Shown here one piece after another: positions 6,033 through 7,871 of a stretch of DNA of 7,871 nucleotides (position 1 is the first letter of the stretch; each line of letters starts with the position of its first letter). The position numbers and the translations under genes were made by a program. The notes under the pieces were generated by a model. It saw nothing but the letters and a program-made list of their open reading frames with translations. It did no database searches and was not told where the DNA came from. Source of the DNA: Planctomycetaceae bacterium UBA4732 (GTDB taxonomy: Bacteria; Planctomycetota; Planctomycetia; Gemmatales; Gemmataceae). The stretch covers positions 3,173 to 11,043 of the forward strand of contig DHJA01000198.1 in NCBI GenBank assembly GCA_002404095.1, read 5' to 3'.

Positions 6033-7838
6033 ATGCTTTCGCTTTCTTCTTTGTGTCGTTGCAGCGACCCCGTCTTCGCCGCCATGGACTTCCCGCGCGG
6101 CCCCGGCTTCTACCTCAGCCTGCCCGCCGTCGTCGCGGTCGTCGCCGTCGTCGCGGTCTATCTCGCCTGGGTGCGCACCTGTTGGTGGGTGGACCGCGAC
6201 GCCCGTCATCTCAAACTGCCGATCACCCTTTGGAACGCGATCCTCCTCGGATGCGGCTTCCTGGGTTTGGTGGTCGTCTGGCTCTTCCCGCCTTCGATGT
6301 TCCTGCTGTCGTTCGCCGTGCTGCTCCTGCTCTATCTCGGGCCTACTTTAATGTATGTGCGCGTGCGCAACGAAGGGCTGGAACCGGAGCGCCGCGTCTT
6401 GACGGTGAACCACCTGCGCGACCTCGGCAGCCGTTGGCTCCGGCTGAAGCGGGCCAAAACGGACGACGACGGAAAAGAGGAAATACCCATCCGCTTTATG
6501 GGTAAGAGCGCCGGCAGCCGTGAAGAAGACCCCAACCGTTTGCGGCGCGCCCAGGATTCGCGCGGCTACCAAGCCGCTTTGCAGATGGTCCACGACGCCC
6601 TCGAAAAACGCACGACCGACATCCATCTGGAGCCGACCAAGGAGGAGATGTCCGTCCGCTTCCGCATCGACGGCATCCTTCACGCGACCAACCCGTTCAG
6701 CCGGGCCATGGGCGAGTCGGTCGTCAACATTTTCAAAGTGCTGTCCGATATGGACATCACCGAGAAACGCAAACCTCAAGACGGCAGTTTTTCCGCCGAG
6801 GTCTACAGCCGGCCCAAGCGGAAGCCGAAAAAGAAAGACGACGACGACGAGGAAGCGGCAGACGTTCCCGAGGAACCGCAGGCGCCGGCGTCGCGGCAGA
6901 TCGACTTCCGCGTGGCCACGGCCGGCAGCGTCGCGGGCGAGAAGATGGTCATGCGCATCCTCGACGGCGCCTTGCAGATGGCCGACCTGAAGCACCTGGG
7001 CATGAGGCCCAAGCTGCGCGAGCAACTTCACCAACTTGCTATGCAGCCGCACGGCCTGCTCATCGTGTGTGGGCCGACCGGGGCCGGTAAAAGCACCACG
7101 CTGTACGCCTGCCTGTCGGAAATCGACCGCTACCAGAAAAACGTCATCACCGTCGAGAATCCCGTCGAGTACAGCATCCCCAACGTGACGCAGATCGAGG
7201 TCAACCCCAAGGCCGGCAAGACCTTCGCCTCGGAACTGCGCAGCATCCTCCGCCAAGATCCCGACGTGATCTATATTGGCGAAATTCGAGATCAAGAGAC
7301 GGCGGAAATCGCTTGTCAAGCCGCGCAAACGGGGCACATGGTCTTTACCACCATTCACGCCAACGACACCGTGACGGCGTTGGCCCGGCTGATCGACCTC
7401 GGCGTGGCGCCGTTCACGGTCTCCGGTTCCGTGACCGCGGTGCTAGGTCAACGCCTGGTGCGGGTTCTGTGTCCCAAATGCCGGCGGCGTTATCGGCCGG
7501 GCCAGGACATGCTGCGCAAGGCCAATTTGCCCGCCGACAAGATCGACTACTTCTATCGTCCGCCGCCGGAGTCGAGCGACGGCGACGAGGAACAGGGCGA
7601 AGACGAAAAAGCCCGCTGCCCCAACTGCGGCGGCACGGGCTATCGCGGCCGCACGGGCGTTTACGAGTTGCTGATACTAAACGACCGCATCCGCGACCTG
7701 CTCCGTGAGAACCCCAACCTCAGCGCTATCCGCCAAGAAGCCGTCAAAAACGGTATGAAATATCTTCAAGAGGACGGCTTGCTTCAGGTGATCGAAGGGC
7801 GGACTTCGATACAGGAGTTGTTGCGCGTCTGCAAGTGA
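6033..7838 (+). CDS. PilB/GspE-family assembly ATPase with an N-terminal membrane domain
   Basis: This is a 601-residue type II secretion/type IV pilus extension ATPase. The catalytic part has DIHLEPTKEEMSVRFRIDG (196-214), Walker A GPTGAGKST (347-355), Asp box TVENPVEY (373-380), Walker B VIYIGEIRD (412-420), His box TGHMVFTTIHAND (433-445), and a tetracysteine zinc site CPKC (480-483) with CPNC (529-532). These cysteines place it in PilB/GspE, not PilT. The usual soluble N-terminal domain is missing. Instead, three hydrophobic segments (about 26-47, 64-84 and 87-109) predict membrane anchoring. A charged low-complexity insert (about 260-288) splits the region before the P-loop, and an acidic insert (about 511-527) separates the CxxC pairs. 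The start is uncertain: ATG 6033 has a weak AAAGGG 8 bases upstream, but its first ten codons are unusually AT-ending; ATG 6084 (Met18) gives a cleaner N-terminus without a ribosome site. I cannot tell PilB from GspE. Confidence 0.93.
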   Translation: MLSLSSLCRCSDPVFAAMDFPRGPGFYLSLPAVVAVVAVVAVYLAWVRTCWWVDRDARHLKLPITLWNAILLGCGFLGLVVVWLFPPSMFLLSFAVLLLLYLGPTLMYVRVRNEGLEPERRVLTVNHLRDLGSRWLRLKRAKTDDDGKEEIPIRFMGKSAGSREEDPNRLRRAQDSRGYQAALQMVHDALEKRTTDIHLEPTKEEMSVRFRIDGILHATNPFSRAMGESVVNIFKVLSDMDITEKRKPQDGSFSAEVYSRPKRKPKKKDDDDEEAADVPEEPQAPASRQIDFRVATAGSVAGEKMVMRILDGALQMADLKHLGMRPKLREQLHQLAMQPHGLLIVCGPTGAGKSTTLYACLSEIDRYQKNVITVENPVEYSIPNVTQIEVNPKAGKTFASELRSILRQDPDVIYIGEIRDQETAEIACQAAQTGHMVFTTIHANDTVTALARLIDLGVAPFTVSGSVTAVLGQRLVRVLCPKCRRRYRPGQDMLRKANLPADKIDYFYRPPPESSDGDEEQGEDEKARCPNCGGTGYRGRTGVYELLILNDRIRDLLRENPNLSAIRQEAVKNGMKYLQEDGLLQVIEGRTSIQELLRVCK

Positions 7839-7871
7839 GAGCGCCGTAAATCGTTTAGCCGCGACCCGAAG

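Noticed and set aside
6348..7358. Minus-strand open frame of 336 codons opposite the assembly ATPase
   Set aside because: The plus-strand frame carries all ATPase motifs. The antisense translation is compositionally typical of shadow frames.

Overview
This is a GC-rich bacterial window with four genes and the first codons of a fifth. The most likely source is a planctomycete or a close relative. That is an inference from three things: a pseudopilin with the GFTLIELLVVIAIIA-type N-terminus that this phylum carries in many copies, a very long secreted Asp-box (VPS10/sortilin-like) protein with an embedded PDZ domain, and intergenic spaces filled with palindromic repeats of a kind I recall from planctomycete genomes. 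No species can be named from the sequence alone.

Layout. Positions 1-78 (minus strand) hold the first 26 codons of a prepilin-type protein that runs off the left edge. Positions 79-384 are non-coding: a 5' leader with two small hairpins, a plausible sigma-70-type promoter for the pseudopilin, and a perfect 37-bp inverted repeat just after the end of the next gene. Positions 385-3552 (minus) encode a 1055-residue exported beta-propeller protein. Positions 3553-3840 are a divergent intergenic region with a candidate promoter at each end and a three-copy palindromic repeat between them. The plus-strand genes follow: hisF (3841-4617), a PilT-type retraction ATPase (4708-5913) and a PilB/GspE-type assembly ATPase (6033-7838). 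Each pair of neighbours is separated by a different palindromic repeat. The last 33 bases hold nothing recognisable.

How the genes relate. The two P-loop ATPases are a natural functional pair, one for extension and one for retraction of a type IV pilus or type II secretion-like filament, and the pseudopilin at the left edge is the kind of subunit such machines handle. The platform protein (PilC/GspF) is not in the window but could lie just downstream. hisF is a core histidine/purine-branch gene that appears here away from other his genes. The propeller protein has no obvious link to either system.

The most unusual gene is the 601-residue assembly ATPase. It has three predicted membrane segments where PilB/GspE proteins normally have a soluble N-terminal domain, plus two charged low-complexity insertions in the ATPase part. 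I found no CRISPR array, tRNA, rRNA, transposase or prophage gene.
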